This document shows positions 61,938 through 64,000 of a DNA stretch of 64,000 bases, piece after piece. The position numbers were made by a program, and so were the translations under genes. The DNA comes from CAVTJL01 sp963735065 (GTDB lineage: Bacteria > Pseudomonadota > Alphaproteobacteria > Geminicoccales > Geminicoccaceae). The DNA lies in assembly GCA_963735065.1 (NCBI GenBank), contig CAVTJL010000001.1:62001-126000 (forward strand), in the 5' to 3' direction. Positions within the stretch are counted from its first letter, which is position 1. Every line of letters starts with the position of its first letter. The notes beneath the pieces were generated by a model, which saw nothing but the letters and a program-made list of their open reading frames with translations, had not been told where the DNA came from and ran no database searches.

Positions 61938-62978
61938 ATGACAAAGTACAAGCTCGAGTACATCTGGCTCGACGGCTATACCCCAGTACCGAACCTCCGC
62001 GGCAAGACGCAGATCAAGGAATTCGCCGACTTCCCGACGCTCGAGCAGCTTCCCTTGTGGGGCTTCGACGGCAGCTCCACCATGCAGGCCGAGGGGCGCA
62101 GCTCCGACTGCGTGCTGAAGCCCGTCGCGGTCTACCCGGACGGCGCTCGGACGAACGGTGTCCTCGTGATGTGCGAGGTCATGATGCCTGACGGCGAGAC
62201 ACCGCACCCCTCGAACAAGCGCGCCACCATCCTCGACGACGAGGGGGCCTGGTTCGGCTTCGAGCAGGAGTATTTCTTCTACAAGGACGGCCGTCCGCTG
62301 GGCTTCCCGGCGCAGGGCTACCCGGCCCCGCAGGGCCCCTACTACACGGGCGTCGGCTACAGCAATGTGGGCGACGTGGCCCGCAAGATCGTCGAGGAGC
62401 ATCTCGACCTCTGCCTCCACGCCGGCATCAACCACGAAGGCATCAACGCCGAGGTGGCGAAGGGCCAGTGGGAGTTCCAGATCTTCGGCAAGGGCTCCAA
62501 AAAGGCCGCCGACGAGATGTGGATGGCGCGTTACCTGCTGCTGCGCCTGACCGAGAAGTACTGCATCGACATCGAGTTCCACTGCAAGCCGCTGGGCGAC
62601 ACGGACTGGAACGGCTCCGGCATGCACTGCAACTTCTCCACCGCCTACATGCGGGAGAAGGGCGGCAAGGCCTATTTCGAGGCGCTGATGGGGGCCTTCG
62701 AGGAGGCGCGCGCGGACCACATCGCCGTCTACGGGCCTGACAACCACATGCGGCTCACCGGCAAGCACGAGACGCAGTCGATCCACACCTTCAGCTACGG
62801 CGTGGCCGATCGTGGCGCCTCGATCCGCGTGCCGCACAGCTTCGTCAGGAACGACTACAAGGGCTATCTCGAGGATCGCCGTCCGAACTCGCAAGGCGAC
62901 CCCTACCAGATCGCCTCGCAGGTCCTGAAGACGATCGCCTCCGTCCCGACCGAGGGCAAGGCGACCGCGGCCGCCTGA
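61938..62978 (+). CDS. glnII: Glutamine synthetase type II (eukaryote-like)
   Basis: A 346-residue octameric-type glutamine synthetase, distinct from GlnA. It has YIWLDGYTPVPNLRGKTQI, LPLWGFDGSSTMQAEGRSSD, WFGFEQEYFFYKDGRPLGFP with metal-binding glutamates, INAEVAKGQWEFQI, HCKPLGDTDWNGSGMHCNFS and the ATP-side LTGKHETQSIHTFSYGVADR, GASIRVPHSFV. There is no adenylylation site of the GlnA type. ATG 61938 follows GAGG. The sigma-54 promoter and divergent DUF2735 mirror the rhizobial arrangement. Confidence 0.95.
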   Translation: MTKYKLEYIWLDGYTPVPNLRGKTQIKEFADFPTLEQLPLWGFDGSSTMQAEGRSSDCVLKPVAVYPDGARTNGVLVMCEVMMPDGETPHPSNKRATILDDEGAWFGFEQEYFFYKDGRPLGFPAQGYPAPQGPYYTGVGYSNVGDVARKIVEEHLDLCLHAGINHEGINAEVAKGQWEFQIFGKGSKKAADEMWMARYLLLRLTEKYCIDIEFHCKPLGDTDWNGSGMHCNFSTAYMREKGGKAYFEALMGAFEEARADHIAVYGPDNHMRLTGKHETQSIHTFSYGVADRGASIRVPHSFVRNDYKGYLEDRRPNSQGDPYQIASQVLKTIASVPTEGKATAAA

Positions 62979-63334
62979 CCGAGGCCCATCCGATCGAGGG
63001 CCCTGCCCGGCAGTCCCGACCCATGCATGGGCGGAGCGCCGGGCGGGGCCGCCTCCCCTTCTCGTGACCAGCGCCTGAAGCAGACCGAGGTGCGACCAGC
63101 CCTCAGACAAGGATAGCCCCTCCCCATCCCCCTTGGGACACCGGCCCCTCCGCGGCCCGGCTCCCATGCTCCTCGTCGCGTCCGATGCGTCGCCGGCTGA
63201 TCTGCCGGCGTACGCTGCCCCTTGCGCACGCCCTACGATCCATGGGAATTGAAGGCGCCGCCCGTCACGAGGGCGGTCGAGGGGAGGTCGTGCCATGGGA
63301 GCGGGCGCGGCCCGCTGACGAGGGAAGGTCGACA
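62979..63334. promoter_or_regulatory. Intergenic region upstream of glnA
   Basis: About 355 bases with no gene. A perfect inverted repeat CGCCGGC/GCCGGCG (63191-63197, 63204-63210) lies 125 bases before glnA and may be a terminator for glnII or an operator. No good sigma-54 element was found here, unlike for glnB and glnII. Confidence 0.4.
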
Positions 63335-64000
63335 ATGACACTGGGCTGCAAGACGTCGTCCGACGTCATGAAGGCGATCAAGAGCAACGGCGTCGAGATG
63401 GTGGACATCCGGTTCACCGACATGCCCGGCATGTGGCAGCACACCTCCTATCCGGTGCAGTGCTTCGAGCAGGACGGCATCGACGAGGGCCTGGGCTTCG
63501 ACGGCTCGTCGATCCGCGGCTTCAAGGTGATCAACGAGTCCGACATGCTCTTGATGCCGGACCCGACCACGGCCTTCATCGATCCCTTCATGGCCCACAA
63601 GACCCTGGTCATGATCGCCGACGTCAAGGACCCGGTGACCAAGGAATTCTATCCTCGCGACCCGCGCGGCGTGGCCAAGAAGGCCGAGGCCTACCTCAAG
63701 TCGACCGGGCTCGGCGACACCGCCTTCTTCGGCCCCGAGGCCGAGTTCTTCGTCTTCGACGACGTGCGCTACGGCACCGGCCAGCACTTCTCGAGCTACA
63801 GCGTGAACTCGGCCGAGGGCCACTGGAACACCAACCGCGAGGAGGGCCCGAACCTCGGCTACAAGATCCGGCCGAAGGAGGGCTATTTCCCGGTTCCTCC
63901 GAGCGACAGCCTGGCCGACCTGCGCGCCGAGATGGCGCTCACCATGATCAAGATCGGCCTGACGGTGGAGTGCCAGCACCACGAGGTGGCGACCGCCGGC
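63335..64000 (+). CDS. glnA: Glutamine synthetase type I, 5' part (cut by window edge)
   Basis: The first 222 codons of a dodecameric GlnA. The N-terminal beta-grasp domain reads DVMKAIKSNGVEMVDIRFTD, PGMWQHTSYP, IDEGLGFDGSSIRGFKVINE and SDMLLMPDPTTAFIDPF. The catalytic domain begins with FFGPEAEFFVFDDVRYGTG (metal-binding Glu) and runs to VECQHHEVATAG at the edge. ATG 63335 follows AGGGAAGG. The adenylylation tyrosine lies beyond the window. It is on the same strand as glnB and glnII. Confidence 0.95.
   Translation, partial: MTLGCKTSSDVMKAIKSNGVEMVDIRFTDMPGMWQHTSYPVQCFEQDGIDEGLGFDGSSIRGFKVINESDMLLMPDPTTAFIDPFMAHKTLVMIADVKDPVTKEFYPRDPRGVAKKAEAYLKSTGLGDTAFFGPEAEFFVFDDVRYGTGQHFSSYSVNSAEGHWNTNREEGPNLGYKIRPKEGYFPVPPSDSLADLRAEMALTMIKIGLTVECQHHEVATAG

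Noticed and set aside
62979..63334. A sigma-54 promoter before glnA
   Set aside because: No sequence with GG and GC at the correct 10-base spacing and a good TGGCAC match was found.

Overview
The window is a GC-rich bacterial chromosome segment that reads as an alphaproteobacterium, most likely Rhodospirillales-like. The signs are a Tim44-like protein beside mltA, a PetP/PetR-like MarR-OmpR pair with a histidine kinase, an argF-hslO pair, glnB with a rhizobial-type glnII and DUF2735, a malyl-CoA lyase, and DUF29. Genes are densely packed, often with ATGA or GTGA overlaps. The exact genus cannot be told from the sequence alone.

Layout. 0-2.3 kb: LacI regulator and a DegT-type aminotransferase. 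2.3-7.9 kb: an accessory stretch with palindromic repeats, an ankyrin relic, a cupredoxin, a frameshifted DUF4239 gene, antitoxin relics, a GC-poor HEPN-like pseudogene and DUF29. 7.9-10.8 kb: an NADP oxidoreductase, bacterioferritin with its ferredoxin, and malyl-CoA lyase. 10.8-16.8 kb: xerD, an exported protein and a 45-residue membrane peptide on one strand, with aroK-aroB-CNNM diverging. 16.8-26.2 kb: argF-hslO-lipoprotein, an MscS channel, an exported hydrolase coupled to mlaA, argD and an ABC-2 permease. 26.2-34.9 kb: mscS-tamA-tamB. 35-40.4 kb: galE, a PPP phosphatase, a beta-barrel protein with a polysaccharide export lipoprotein, and AmpG. 40.4-44.5 kb: kinase/OmpR/MarR, with ilvE and a LOG-family gene diverging. 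44.5-51.3 kb: secB, a phosphatase, tim44-like, mltA, lutABC and smr. 51.4-53.6 kb: a second decayed stretch with a broken Uma2 gene, AT-rich DNA and a chimeric segmental duplication. 53.8-59.7 kb: a phosphatase, DUF6152/DUF6644, an endonuclease-like gene, glpK, a VOC/CGNR pair and dodecin. 59.8-64 kb: a glycine-zipper lipoprotein, tRNA-His and the nitrogen module glnB, DUF2735, glnII and glnA (cut by the window edge).

How parts work together. The nitrogen module has sigma-54 type -24/-12 elements ahead of glnB and glnII, which implies NtrC-type control. TamA, TamB and MlaA serve outer-membrane assembly and lipid balance. Bacterioferritin and its ferredoxin store and release iron. LutABC would oxidise L-lactate.

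Several otherwise well-kept genes (DUF4239, the xerD neighbour, tamA, lutA, smr, glpK, CGNR) carry exactly one frameshift. In six of the seven the net change is +1 base, often beside a short G or C run. This looks more like insertion-type sequence error than decay, so protein products there should be read across the shift. The relics at 2.7-7.8 and 51.4-53.6 kb have several lesions each and look truly decayed. No CRISPR array, complete insertion sequence, prophage or rRNA was seen.
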